Shown: positions 1 to 8,556, counted from the stretch's first letter. The stretch is DNA of 32,370 bases from Joyebacterum sp964521425 (GCA_964521425.1 CAZFRO010000028.1:1-32370); one strand, 5' to 3'. Notes: generated by a model from the letters alone, not told the origin. Program-made: numbers and translations.

Positions 1-47
1 GCGCGGGTGCCCAAAGACACAATCGGCTTGACACCGACCGTTCCATA

Positions 48-515
48 TCACTTCACACCCGCCGTCATCTGACCCGCCTGCAGCTCGAACGAGTAGCTCA
101 TGTCGTTCCGGGGCGAGCACGGGATGTTCATCCACACCTTGTCGTGTTCCGGTGGATCGGCGAAGGTGACGTACTGGTAGTTGACTCCAAACCCCGCAAC
201 GCCCGCGAGTATGCCGAGTGAGTTGGCGGCGATATCCTGAACCGAGACGCCGAGCGCGTCCATCCCCTTGACCTCGACAACCTCCCAGACAAGCATGATA
301 CCCATTGCGCTCCCCGCGGCCTGCCACTTGTTCATCCCGACTTCCGATCCACGCTCGTACAGCCCGTGCGTGATCCAGGTGTGCGTTCCCTCGGAGGCGC
401 TCGCGGCAACAGCGTTCTCACCCCACGCTTCCCACGTGAGGGAGCGTGCTGAGGCTGGACTCACAATCGAGATCAGAAAAAGGGAAACCCAGACAGCGAT
501 CGTAGCAAACCGCAT
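48..515 (-). CDS. Small exported/membrane protein, VanZ/DUF2279-like
   Basis: A 155-residue protein with an N-terminal hydrophobic segment (about residues 4-22) ending in SPASA, which fits a cleavable signal peptide. The middle reads WEVVEVKGMDALGVSVQDIAANSLGILAG in outline: a conserved Trp-Glu, then Ser-x-x-Asp-x-x-Ala-Asn and a Gly-rich helix. That pattern resembles the VanZ-like/DUF2279 (YfiM) families, where a helix with W-E is followed by S-x-D-x-x-A-N-x-x-G. The start is ATG with AAGGAG 8 nt upstream (524-529 on the plus strand). It lies downstream of the C25 peptidase with 153 nt between them. Function is unknown; the family link rests on motif resemblance only. Confidence 0.6.
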   Translation of the reverse strand: MRFATIAVWVSLFLISIVSPASARSLTWEAWGENAVAASASEGTHTWITHGLYERGSEVGMNKWQAAGSAMGIMLVWEVVEVKGMDALGVSVQDIAANSLGILAGVAGFGVNYQYVTFADPPEHDKVWMNIPCSPRNDMSYSFELQAGQMTAGVK

Positions 516-668
516 GATGCTAACTCCTTGAGTTGTCGGTGGTGGAATAAGGGAGACCAGGGTGAGTCTTGATGCCGACCGGCCCCTCCGTTAGTCATGT
601 TCCAGGAGGCTCTCCGATGACTTCGACGAGGGAACCGGCCAGCAATGTCTCCCCAATGCGTTAGCGCT

Positions 669-3176
669 CTATCGCATCAGCACCATCTTTCTCTCTGTGA
701 AGATTCCGCCCGCGCTCATGCGTGCGAAGTACGTCCCGGAGGCAACGTCCCTGCCTCCATCGTCCTTGCCGTTCCAGGTCACGAAGCTCGGCCCCGCGTC
801 GGCATCATCATCGACAAGGACCCTCACGAGCCGGCCGGACACATCGTAGATAGCGATCCGGGCATGGCCCTGCTCCGCCAGACTGAAGGCGATACCGGTC
901 ATAGGATTGAAAGGATTCGGGTAGTTCTGCTGAAGCGCGGTGACGCTGCCGAACTCCACATCGCCGACATCAGAGGTCGGCTCACCGAGTCCGACGGTCC
1001 CGCCGAACGGCACGCTGTTGTGAGCTGTGACGGTCAGCGCCGCCTCGATCGGCTGATCGAATTCAACTGTGAGAACGACATGGCCGGAAGCATCAGTCTC
1101 GCCGGTCACGTAGATCTCGCCATTCTCTGTCATGAGGCAGACGGTGGCGGAACCGACGGGTGAACCGCCGACCGTCACCTCAATCTCGAGATCGCCTCGA
1201 TCACCCTCGAGCCGCACGCAATCGTCGTAGCTGACTGAGAGAAGAGAGGGAGCATCCGTCCAGATCGGAAGCTCCGGATCTCCAAGGAGGTTAAGTTCGT
1301 ACATCACGTAGCGTGTGTAATCGTCGCTCTGTGCAAGACCGATGAAGTTGTGCTTCGCATCCGCGTGAACCAGTCCGGCGTGAACCAGGTCTTCCGTGAA
1401 GAGTGACTCGAAGAAGCGCTGGCTGTAGAGGTCGGACACGCACTGTCCCGGGTAGCCGGGGCAGCCCCAGCCGTAGCGGGAGTTACCGACGTACGCAACG
1501 CCGCCACCGGCGCCGTTTGTCAGCCAGTGCTCGCCGAAGGTGTCGTAGTCGATGGCAGCGGACCAGCACCCGACCGAATACCAGAGACCACCGCGCTCAC
1601 CGTTACCGAGACCGTCGAGTGTCGCGGAGGTGAGCGCACCGGGGCCAACGCTGGCGGTCGAAATGTTGGCGTGCCCTTCGTGGACGATGATCCCATATCC
1701 ATCTTCCAGCGCCTGAACGGCTGACGCCGCGCTCAGGTTGCCGGAGCTCTCATACAGTTTGGTGATCGGGTCAAACGCGTCGGGGACGTAACCGTCGTCA
1801 ATCATGTCGAGTGCAACGCCACCGTCGGTGTACGGATTCGGTGAGTCCCAGAGGATCTCGCCGAGGAAGAGCATGTTGGTCTGGAAGTCGGAAGACACTG
1901 TGAACGAAGCGCCCTCGTACACGAGGACCTTGTCGACGAAGATCGCCGCTTCGCCCAAGGTGCTGACGGGCGCCCTGCCGACGAACACGTCAGCATGCAT
2001 GTCCACGCCGTCGCTCCCGATCTCACCCCAGCGACCGTCGCCGTCGTCGTTCCAGGTTCCGTCGAGAGCTGAGTAGTAGAGGTCCGACGGGATGCCCTGA
2101 TCGTAGAAGAAGTCGTAGGCCCTGCGTGCCGGGACGATGTTGGTGTCGCCACCAAGAAGGACCCAGCTTGTTCCGTCGAGAGAGAAGTACTGCTTTATGC
2201 AGTTGCGGATCTCCTCGGCATCATCTCTTCCGTCAAACAGGGGGTTGGCGTAGATGGACTCGAGGCTCACTATCTCAGCCTTGACGCCCTTCCTGGTCTT
2301 CCAGTCGGCCAGCGGCTGGAACGCGTCGATGAACGACTCCGGACATATAATGATGTAGTCAACCAAGCCATCGTCCCGCGCGGATGATCCTGTCGCGTAC
2401 ATATCGATGTCGTCAGGATTGGCTGAGGAACCAACGACCGCCGCGCCGGCTGCCGAGGAGAGAGAGGCGGCAACCGGTGAGCGGTCGGAGGTAGAGCTCA
2501 GACTGACTGTGATCTCGATCTGTGTGTGAAAGAGAAGCTCCCCGGTCGCCGGCACGTACTGCAGCGGCGTCACGAGGATGTCGGCCATCCGATAGCCAGC
2601 AGAGGAACCGCCCCCGGCCAGGCGTGCTATCTCCTTGGGGTATGGCAGCACAGAGCCATAGGTCTCTGCTTTCGGATGGGGTATTTGGACTGCTTCACCA
2701 GAGGAGAACCGCGCTGGCCGGGGAGCAGGCAGAATCATGTAGGTATCGGGAAGATAGACAGTCCCGCCGTAGCTGTACGACAGGTCCTCGGGTCCTGTAT
2801 TCGGAGGAAGAAGAAGCTGGATGTTGAGGAGGGGAAGCATGGGCTGGGCAGTCTCGGTGGTGTACTGGGCTCCCTCAAGGGAGACCAGGTCGTACCCCTC
2901 ATGCTGCTCGAACGTCAACTGCGCTGGGTCGAGCAACAGGGTTGCGACCACGGCGTCAGCCGTGGCGGTGACTGCCACCTCATAGCTGGTGGCAGTCAGA
3001 GCCGCCGGGTCGAGTCCGGCGTTCGCATCAAGAGCAGGAAGAGTGAGGAGCAACACTGAGAGGACGACCTGGAGGACAGAAGTCCTGACTGCGGAGCCGG
3101 CACTGACGGTGCCGCCGAGAAGGCTTGCGCCCACGCTGTTAGCAACATCCAGCTTCGATCTTCCGGTTGAGTACAA
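669..3176 (-). CDS. Secreted C25 (gingipain-like) cysteine peptidase with T9SS/FlgD-like C-terminal domain
   Basis: An 835-residue secreted protease. A signal-peptide-like core lies at about residues 32-53 (ends DANA), after an unusually long N-region. Residues 55-250 look like a gingipain propeptide. The catalytic domain spans about 270-640 and carries VGRAPV (399-404), HEGHAN with candidate catalytic His502, SVGCW with candidate catalytic Cys537, and YVGNSRYGW. An Ig-like region follows (645-735). The C-terminus (748-835) starts LQQNYPNPFNP and ends in the FlgD/T9SS sorting fold (YDVSGRLVR, WNGKDDGG, SGTYFAR), so secretion and surface attachment by a type IX system is inferred. The start is TTG, with GGAGG 6 nt upstream; that site lies inside a leader hairpin. 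An in-frame GTG at residue 15 lacks a comparable Shine-Dalgarno site. The gene has its own promoter and appears monocistronic or joined to the small downstream gene. Confidence 0.9.
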   Translation of the reverse strand: MYSTGRSKLDVANSVGASLLGGTVSAGSAVRTSVLQVVLSVLLLTLPALDANAGLDPAALTATSYEVAVTATADAVVATLLLDPAQLTFEQHEGYDLVSLEGAQYTTETAQPMLPLLNIQLLLPPNTGPEDLSYSYGGTVYLPDTYMILPAPRPARFSSGEAVQIPHPKAETYGSVLPYPKEIARLAGGGSSAGYRMADILVTPLQYVPATGELLFHTQIEITVSLSSTSDRSPVAASLSSAAGAAVVGSSANPDDIDMYATGSSARDDGLVDYIIICPESFIDAFQPLADWKTRKGVKAEIVSLESIYANPLFDGRDDAEEIRNCIKQYFSLDGTSWVLLGGDTNIVPARRAYDFFYDQGIPSDLYYSALDGTWNDDGDGRWGEIGSDGVDMHADVFVGRAPVSTLGEAAIFVDKVLVYEGASFTVSSDFQTNMLFLGEILWDSPNPYTDGGVALDMIDDGYVPDAFDPITKLYESSGNLSAASAVQALEDGYGIIVHEGHANISTASVGPGALTSATLDGLGNGERGGLWYSVGCWSAAIDYDTFGEHWLTNGAGGGVAYVGNSRYGWGCPGYPGQCVSDLYSQRFFESLFTEDLVHAGLVHADAKHNFIGLAQSDDYTRYVMYELNLLGDPELPIWTDAPSLLSVSYDDCVRLEGDRGDLEIEVTVGGSPVGSATVCLMTENGEIYVTGETDASGHVVLTVEFDQPIEAALTVTAHNSVPFGGTVGLGEPTSDVGDVEFGSVTALQQNYPNPFNPMTGIAFSLAEQGHARIAIYDVSGRLVRVLVDDDADAGPSFVTWNGKDDGGRDVASGTYFARMSAGGIFTERKMVLMR

Positions 3177-3178
3177 AG

Positions 3179-3227
3179 AAAGCCTCCGACCGTTTGCCGG
3201 CCGCAGGCTTTGTGATCCCCATCACAA
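3179..3227 (-). promoter_or_regulatory. Structured 5' leader of the C25 peptidase with buried Shine-Dalgarno site
   Basis: Two hairpins follow the promoter directly on the minus strand. Hairpin 1 (3227-3210) has a perfect 7-bp stem, TTGTGAT/ATCACAA, with a GGGG loop. Hairpin 2 (3211-3179) pairs AAAGCCT with AGGCTTT, then a G-G mismatch, six more pairs (one G-T) and a GCAAA loop. The GGAGG used by the TTG start sits in the 3' arm of hairpin 2, so translation should depend on whether this stem is open. It may be an RNA thermometer, a small riboswitch or simply mRNA protection. It resembles no riboswitch class I can name with confidence. Confidence 0.55.
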
Positions 3228-3232
3228 CTTTA

Positions 3233-3261
3233 AGAATACCACAGCTTGTTCAACCTGTCAA
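3233..3261 (-). promoter_or_regulatory. Sigma70-type promoter for the C25 peptidase gene
   Basis: On the minus strand a perfect -35 TTGACA (3261-3256) is followed by 17 nt and then TATTCT (3238-3233). Transcription would begin at about 3225-3228, right at the base of the first leader hairpin. The match and spacing are close to ideal; activity is inferred. Confidence 0.75.
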
Positions 3262-3357
3262 CAATAAATCTTGGGGCTCTCTCCTATTCTTCAGTTCTGC
3301 CCAAGCCATGGGGCTTTCCGACTCAATCAGGCGGGGTTAAGGACTGCCATTATGTGT

Positions 3358-4209
3358 TCAGTGTCTGAACAATGCCTTGATATGGCCCCAGGTGTGCGCC
3401 TCGACAGGCGTTTCGGTGTACCAGTCGTCGTAGTCTACAGTCCCAGAGATAACACCCGGCCCATCATCGCTATCGTAGATGCTCGCCTCTATCTCCGCCT
3501 CGACAGCCGTACCCCACCAATTCTCTGTGGCGTCGATCGTGACCAGCGGTGGATCGTAGCTCATGAGCCGAACATTGTATCCGGGATTATCGTAGAGGTT
3601 GCAGTCGTGGATCACGGGTGAGCTTGTTTCCGTCCGGCAGACGATTCCTGAGAAGGAGCAGTCGGTCACCCACGTACTCTCGATGAGTGGTGATGCCATC
3701 TGGCACCAGATGCCGGTCTGGCAGTGCCTCACTGCGCAGTGAGTGATCGGGCTGTCCGACTCCGTCAGCTTGATGCCGGTCTTTGCGTGCATCACGACGC
3801 AGTAGTCAAACGAGGTCCCCGGCGAATTGAAGATCCCGATCTCCTTCCACTGGCTCTCATCCGGAAGTCCGGAGGCTGACTTGAACACGACGCTGTCCCA
3901 CATCGCACCCTCAACAATGATGGTCCCGCCGGTCGTGGCGTCGGTCCACAGGTACCAGTTGTCGTCGAACAGAACCTCGACTCCGCTCTCAATCGTCAGT
4001 GTCGCGCCCGACTTGACTGTGACATTGCCGGTGACAAGCCAGGGGTTCTGTGCGCTCGTCCAGGTGGTGTCCACGAGGATTCCACCGGAGACCTCGTCGG
4101 CGGATGCAGGATCGGGCAGGACAAGGAGAGCGACCGAGCATAGCAGCACCGCACACAGCAACACTGCACGCGGCAGCACGACGGGCCCGATTCGTCTGAG
4201 TTCACTCAT
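3358..4209 (-). CDS. Secreted right-handed beta-helix protein
   Basis: A 283-residue exported protein. Residues about 12-37 form a signal peptide ending PASA. The body has repeated short rungs of the parallel beta-helix (PbH1) type: an opening GNVTVKSGATLTIESGV motif, then repeats around DYCVV, THCAV, TDCSF and HDCNL with recurrent Cys and Asn. The rungs close with the ENWWGT...IYDSDDGPG pattern common in such proteins of FCB bacteria. No catalytic motif is evident, so a carbohydrate-binding or lyase role is possible but unproven. The ATG overlaps the thiL stop as ATGA, and a strong GGGAGGTGAT lies just upstream, so translation is probably coupled to thiL. Confidence 0.75.
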   Translation of the reverse strand: MSELRRIGPVVLPRAVLLCAVLLCSVALLVLPDPASADEVSGGILVDTTWTSAQNPWLVTGNVTVKSGATLTIESGVEVLFDDNWYLWTDATTGGTIIVEGAMWDSVVFKSASGLPDESQWKEIGIFNSPGTSFDYCVVMHAKTGIKLTESDSPITHCAVRHCQTGIWCQMASPLIESTWVTDCSFSGIVCRTETSSPVIHDCNLYDNPGYNVRLMSYDPPLVTIDATENWWGTAVEAEIEASIYDSDDGPGVISGTVDYDDWYTETPVEAHTWGHIKALFRH

Positions 4210-5225
4210 TCCTCATCACCTCCCTTGCCCACCCCACCAAGGTGCTCATACCCTGAGCGCTCGAGCGGCTCCCGGGAGCCGTCCGCTCCAACGATGCTGC
4301 ACCCCTCTCCGGCGTCAACCACGTCCCCTATGTACGTGGCCGTCGTCCCTGTCGCGGCTGCCATATGCTCTACCGTTCGCGACATCTCCGAGCGAGGTAT
4401 CGTGACGACGAGTTCGAACTCCTCACCGCTTCCCATCGCCAGATCGAGCGCGCTCAAGCCGATCGCTTCAGCAACTGTGGTCGCGGACTCGTCAATCGGA
4501 ATGCGGCCGGCCTCTATTCTCACTCCGACTCCGCTCTCATCCGCGAGGTGCCAGAGCTCCGACCCCAACCCGTCGCTTATGTCAATCATCGCATGAGGCG
4601 TTGCCACGTCGAGAAACGCCTGGGCCTCGGCAATCCGAGGAATGGGCCTCAGGTGCCGCCTCACAGCCTTGAGCACGTCACCCTCCTGTGGAAGACCCGT
4701 CGTAAGAGCCCGAAGTCCTGCCTCAGCCCCTCCGATCCGACCGGTGATCATGATCGCATCACCCACGACCGCACCGGAGCGGGTGACAACCCTGTCTCTG
4801 CGTGCCGCCCCCATGAGCGTGATCGAGATGACGAGATCAGATGGGGAGCTCACGATGTCGCCACCAACGATGTCAAACGAGAAACGGCGGCAGGCATCCA
4901 GAAGCCCGTCGTAGATGGCGGAGATGTCGCTCTCGGTGATGTGCGCGGGGATGCAGAGGGAGACAACGGCCCGCGTCGGAAACCCTCCCATTGCGGCGAT
5001 GTCACTGATGTTCGCGATCATACACTTCGTGCCAATCTCGCGGAACGTCGCGAAGTCCCGGCGGAAATGGACGCCTTCCACGAACGCGTCGCACGTGATG
5101 AGGCCAAGCCCCGGCACCGGTTCGAAGACGGCCGCATCGTCGCCTATCCCGATGAGGGTCGTTCTCCCGGGCGTGCCCACGCTCTCGCGTATTCGCTTGA
5201 TCAGCTCGCGTTCTCCAGCGCTCAT
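4206..5225 (-). CDS. thiL: Thiamine-monophosphate kinase
   Basis: A 339-residue enzyme that phosphorylates thiamine monophosphate to thiamine diphosphate with ATP, the last step of cofactor synthesis in the cytoplasm. It has the PurM-like architecture and the ThiL signatures: GIGDDAAV (residues 26-33) with metal-binding aspartates, CDAFVEGVHF (45-54), ANISDIAAMGG (71-81), a GGD motif near 120 and ISDGLGSEL in the C-terminal half. Length is normal for the family. It is not the paralogue SelD, which would have a Gly-Cys/Sec-rich N-terminus. Its stop overlaps the start of the beta-helix gene by 4 nt. No other thi gene is nearby. Confidence 0.95.
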   Translation of the reverse strand: MSAGERELIKRIRESVGTPGRTTLIGIGDDAAVFEPVPGLGLITCDAFVEGVHFRRDFATFREIGTKCMIANISDIAAMGGFPTRAVVSLCIPAHITESDISAIYDGLLDACRRFSFDIVGGDIVSSPSDLVISITLMGAARRDRVVTRSGAVVGDAIMITGRIGGAEAGLRALTTGLPQEGDVLKAVRRHLRPIPRIAEAQAFLDVATPHAMIDISDGLGSELWHLADESGVGVRIEAGRIPIDESATTVAEAIGLSALDLAMGSGEEFELVVTIPRSEMSRTVEHMAAATGTTATYIGDVVDAGEGCSIVGADGSREPLERSGYEHLGGVGKGGDEE

Positions 5226-5292
5226 CGCGCACCTCTTCGTGCCGGTGTCTGCCGCCTCATTAGGAGTCGCATATTCGTAATCCGTCGTGTGC

Positions 5293-6480
5293 TCAGCCGT
5301 CAGTCAGACAGAGCAGGGCGGAGTGAGCCATCACGGCGGCTCCTATCCAGAGAGCGTCCTCGTCGATATCGAACTTGGGATGGTGCCACGGGTAGGTGAA
5401 GCCGCGCTTCTTGTTCCCGGTACCGAGGCGGAGCATCATTCCTGGAACGCGCTCGACGAAGTAGGCGAAGTCCTCGCCACCCATGGACGGCTCGGTGACT
5501 TCAACGACGCTGCGCTTCCCGAAGAACTCGCGTGTCGCCCTTCTCACGATCGCTGTAACCCTCGGATCGCACGTCAGAACAGGATAACCATCCCGGAAGT
5601 CGAATTCGTACCGACCGCCAAAGGCCCGCGTTACGTGATCGACGGTCTTCTCTATCATGCGTACACCGTCTCTCCTGTCTTTGGGATCGAGCGTACGCAG
5701 TGTTCCCTCGATGTCGACGCGGTCGGCAATGATATTCTGTCTGTACCCGCCGTGAATGGTGCCCAGGGTGAGAACGATCGGATGTGTCGGGTTCACCCGC
5801 CTGCTCGCGATCGTCTGAAGCGCCGTTATCACCTGCGCCTGGAGCGTGATGGCGTCGACTCCTAGATGCGGCTTCGCGCCGTGTGATGCTTCGCCGAGGA
5901 TGGACAGCGAGAAGTCGTCGGCGGCCGCCATCATGTGCCCGTCCCGCACTCCGATCTTCCCAACGGGGATCGTTGAGTCGACGTGCACGCCTATGATGTA
6001 GTCGACCTTAGGCTTCTCAAGGACCCCTGCCTCGATCATCGGTAGCGCCCCTCCGGGCGGAGCCTCCTCGGAGGGCTGGAAGAAGAACTTCACGTTGCCC
6101 GCGATATCCTCCCGCCTCGCCGCAAGGAGTAGCGCAGCACCGAGCACGGTCGTCGTGTTTCCATCGTGGCCGCACGCGTGCATGAGCCCTTCCACCTTGG
6201 AACGGTACGGGACATCGTTCTGCTCTGTGATCGGAAGCGCATCCATGTCGCCGCGGAGCGCAACCGTCTTGCCAGGTTTTCCCCCGCGCAGAAGACCAAC
6301 GACTCCGGTCTTTGCGACCCCGGTCGTGACCTCGATTCCCGCGGCCTTGAGCGTGTCCGCCACGAGTTCGGCCGTGCGATGCTCCTCGTACGCCAGTTCC
6401 GGGTACATATGGATGCGGCGGCGCACTTTCGCGAGCTTGCCGGCGAGCTTCTCCGCGTCCTTCGCCATCGTGTTCTTCAC
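5293..6480 (-). CDS. M20D-family amidohydrolase (N-acyl-amino-acid/hippurate hydrolase type)
   Basis: A 395-residue cytosolic metallohydrolase that would cleave N-acyl groups from amino acids or related amides. Peptidase M20D motifs are present: RRIHMYPELAYEEH (21-34), RGDMDALPI (76-84), HACGHDG (101-107) with metal ligands Cys103 and His105, QPSEEAPPGGA (135-145) with the catalytic Glu pair, GVHVDS (164-169), and GGEDFAYF near the C-terminus. The substrate cannot be told from sequence. The start is GTG with a GGGGGG tract 4 nt upstream; an ATG lies four codons in. The next gene upstream, nnr, ends 22 nt away, so the two are probably co-transcribed. Confidence 0.9.
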   Translation of the reverse strand: MKNTMAKDAEKLAGKLAKVRRRIHMYPELAYEEHRTAELVADTLKAAGIEVTTGVAKTGVVGLLRGGKPGKTVALRGDMDALPITEQNDVPYRSKVEGLMHACGHDGNTTTVLGAALLLAARREDIAGNVKFFFQPSEEAPPGGALPMIEAGVLEKPKVDYIIGVHVDSTIPVGKIGVRDGHMMAAADDFSLSILGEASHGAKPHLGVDAITLQAQVITALQTIASRRVNPTHPIVLTLGTIHGGYRQNIIADRVDIEGTLRTLDPKDRRDGVRMIEKTVDHVTRAFGGRYEFDFRDGYPVLTCDPRVTAIVRRATREFFGKRSVVEVTEPSMGGEDFAYFVERVPGMMLRLGTGNKKRGFTYPWHHPKFDIDEDALWIGAAVMAHSALLCLTDG

Positions 6481-6502
6481 TCAGCCCCCCTGAACCTCTG
6501 TC

Positions 6503-8068
6503 TCACCTCTGGCCCTCGCAGACGCCGCTCTCGAGCTCCGAGTAGACGTCGGGAAGGAGATCGATCAGATCCCCCGCTATCAACGCCATCCTTCCAACAG
6601 CACATGCCGCGATGTCTCCGGCTCTCCCGTGGATGTACGCCCCAAGCACGCCCGCGTCCAGTGCGGGCATCCCCCGGCCGAGGAGTGCCGCGACAATGCC
6701 GGTGAGAACGTCACCCGTCCCACCGGACGCCATGCCATCGTTGCCTGTGGGATTCAAGTAGATCTCGCCTGAGGCACCGGCAACAACTGATGCGGCTCCC
6801 TTCAGGATGACGGTTGCTCGCGCACGGGTCGCCACGTCAGCCGCCACCTCTTCCCGCTTCTCAAGCACGTCGGCCATCGTCCGGCCACAGAGCCTCGCCA
6901 TCTCGCCGGGATGCGGCGTGATAACGACGGGAGCGTCGCCGTGCCGTGCGCCGATATCCTCGGGAGTCAGCGCATTCAGGCCATCTGCGTCGATGACGCA
7001 GGGAAGCGAAAGGTCACCCACGATGGCCCGTATCAGCTCCTGCGTCTCGCCGTTCTGCGAGAGCCCCGGTCCGAGCGCCATGGCGTCGGCCGATTCGAGC
7101 AGGCTCTTCACTCCGGGAAGTGCTGCGACGGAAAGCGAACGCTCGGCCGTCTCCATGAGCGGCCGCGTTATCACCTCAGTCAGCTTGGCCTCGAGGATGT
7201 CGTTCAGACTCCCCGGTATCCCGAGGGTCACAAGTCCCGCGCCGCTTCGCAGAGCCGCAAGCGATGTTAGGGCCGCGGCCCCCGTGTATCCTACCGAGCC
7301 TGCGATGACGGCTATCCTCCCGAACGTTCCCTTGTGTCCACCTGGATCTCTCTTGGGAAGAAGATGCGATGCTTCCTCCTCCGTGAGGACGCTTCGCTTG
7401 GGTTGGATGGCAGTGATTACGTCTTCAGTGATGCCGATGTCGACGACATGAACGATGCCGGCGGCCTCGCGACCCGGATGCAGGTAGAATCCACGTTTCG
7501 GAAGCGCCATCGTACAGGTCCATGACGCGATGACGCACTCGCCCTCTCGGGCGCCGGTCGAAGCATTGAGTCCGGATGGCACGTCCACGGCGAGGACCGG
7601 TCGTCCGCTCGCGTTGATCGCAGCTATGACGTCTTTGTGTAGCCCGCGCGGGGCGCCCTCGAATCCCGTACCGAAGATCGCATCGATGATGAGTTCCGAT
7701 TCGACCATCTCACCCAGAGAATCGGGAAGCCCGCCCTCGTCCAGGAGTTCACTGACGCTTCCAGGCTCCAGTCGCTCATAGTTGGTGCGCGCATCTCCGG
7801 TAAGCTCGCCTGGTTTCCCAAGAAGGTACACACCGACTTCGGCGCCTAGGTCCCTGAGTCCTCGAGCGATGACAAAACCGTCGCCGCCGTTATTCCCCTT
7901 CCCGCAGATGATCACGATCCGGGCGCCACCAGGGTCACCGAGTTCGCTCTCGATGAACTGGACAGTGCCCATCCCGGCGCTCTCCATCAGAGTAAGCCCG
8001 GGAATTCCCAGACCATCTATCGCCCGGCTGTCGATGGCTCGCATCTCGTCCGTCGTGACCAGTCTCAC
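6503..8068 (-). CDS. nnr: Bifunctional NAD(P)H-hydrate repair enzyme (epimerase + dehydratase)
   Basis: A 521-residue fusion that repairs damaged NAD(P)H hydrates. The N-terminal YjeF_N domain (about 1-200) epimerises S- and R-NAD(P)HX and shows GKGNNGGDGFVIAR and AVDVPSGLN. The C-terminal ADP-dependent dehydratase (YjeF_C, about 220-510) shows GHKGTFGRIAVIAGS, VIDADGLN, TPHPGEMARL and the ASGGTGDVLTG motif. The chosen GTG start gives an N-terminus of VRLVTTDEMRAID, as usual in the family, and has GGAGG 7 nt upstream. The frame stays open to a TTG at 8134 and an ATG at 8116, but those have weaker sites and add a non-conserved stretch. Confidence 0.93.
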   Translation of the reverse strand: MRLVTTDEMRAIDSRAIDGLGIPGLTLMESAGMGTVQFIESELGDPGGARIVIICGKGNNGGDGFVIARGLRDLGAEVGVYLLGKPGELTGDARTNYERLEPGSVSELLDEGGLPDSLGEMVESELIIDAIFGTGFEGAPRGLHKDVIAAINASGRPVLAVDVPSGLNASTGAREGECVIASWTCTMALPKRGFYLHPGREAAGIVHVVDIGITEDVITAIQPKRSVLTEEEASHLLPKRDPGGHKGTFGRIAVIAGSVGYTGAAALTSLAALRSGAGLVTLGIPGSLNDILEAKLTEVITRPLMETAERSLSVAALPGVKSLLESADAMALGPGLSQNGETQELIRAIVGDLSLPCVIDADGLNALTPEDIGARHGDAPVVITPHPGEMARLCGRTMADVLEKREEVAADVATRARATVILKGAASVVAGASGEIYLNPTGNDGMASGGTGDVLTGIVAALLGRGMPALDAGVLGAYIHGRAGDIAACAVGRMALIAGDLIDLLPDVYSELESGVCEGQR

Positions 8069-8101
8069 CTCGAGTCCTCCAGTCTTCTCTCCCGCGCCTC
8101 T

Positions 8102-8146
8102 GGCGGCAACGCTCATACCCCACGAGGGCCGCAATGCTCATGCCCC
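8102..8146. repeat. Imperfect 20-bp direct repeat upstream of nnr
   Basis: Two 20-bp copies, 8102-8121 and 8127-8146, start 25 bp apart and differ at three positions. On the minus strand the first two bases read GG and each copy contains GGGG-C/T-ATGAGC. They lie between acpS and the preferred nnr start. A small tandem duplication is the simplest explanation. Confidence 0.6.
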
Positions 8147-8158
8147 TGCAAGAGCCGC

Positions 8159-8530
8159 TCAGGCGTCCTCGACAACCACAACCGCGGTGGCAGCGGTCTC
8201 GGAGTGCGAGAGGCTCACATGCACGCTGCCGGCGCCAAGAAGATCCCTGCACTTCCGGTGCGCGACAATGCCGGGAGCTCCACTCGCCGCGTGGACCACT
8301 TCGACATCCGTCCATCGCATACCGGGACCAAGCCCTGTCCTCAGTGCCTTGAGAAAGGCCTCCTTGGCAGCAAAGATCGCCGCGTAGGAGGCCGTGTCTT
8401 CCTTGTACTTCATGCAGTACGCGATCTCGCGCTCGGTGAAGAGATGCTCGCGGAAGCCGGGGCTTGACGCCTTCATGATGCGCTCGAAGTGCGCGATATC
8501 AACGACGTCTGTGCCCATCCCACGGATCAC
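8159..8530 (-). CDS. acpS: Holo-[acyl-carrier-protein] synthase
   Basis: A 123-residue 4'-phosphopantetheinyl transferase that moves the phosphopantetheine arm of CoA to a serine of apo-ACP for fatty acid synthesis. GMGTDVVDI (4-12) carries the metal ligand Asp8, and FAAKEAFLKAL (53-63) carries Glu57; the C-terminal HVSLSHSETAATAVVVVE matches the family. The length is typical of AcpS. The start is GTG with GGAGG 6 nt upstream. It is followed by nnr, a common acpS-nnr pairing in bacteria. Confidence 0.95.
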   Translation of the reverse strand: MIRGMGTDVVDIAHFERIMKASSPGFREHLFTEREIAYCMKYKEDTASYAAIFAAKEAFLKALRTGLGPGMRWTDVEVVHAASGAPGIVAHRKCRDLLGAGSVHVSLSHSETAATAVVVVEDA

Positions 8531-8556
8531 GATGATCCTCCACAGATCCCGGGCCG

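Noticed and set aside
3179..3211. Terminator of the beta-helix gene
   Set aside because: It lies downstream of a strong promoter for the peptidase, has no real U-tract and contains the peptidase Shine-Dalgarno site.
3179..3227. c-di-GMP-I riboswitch
   Set aside because: GGCAAAC and CAAAGCC look like parts of that class but are in the wrong order and the tetraloop-receptor layout is absent.
4206..5225. selD (selenophosphate synthetase), which would fit a selenoprotein nearby
   Set aside because: The motifs GIGDDAAV and DAFVEGVHF are ThiL-type, and the Gly/Cys/Sec-rich N-terminus of SelD is missing.
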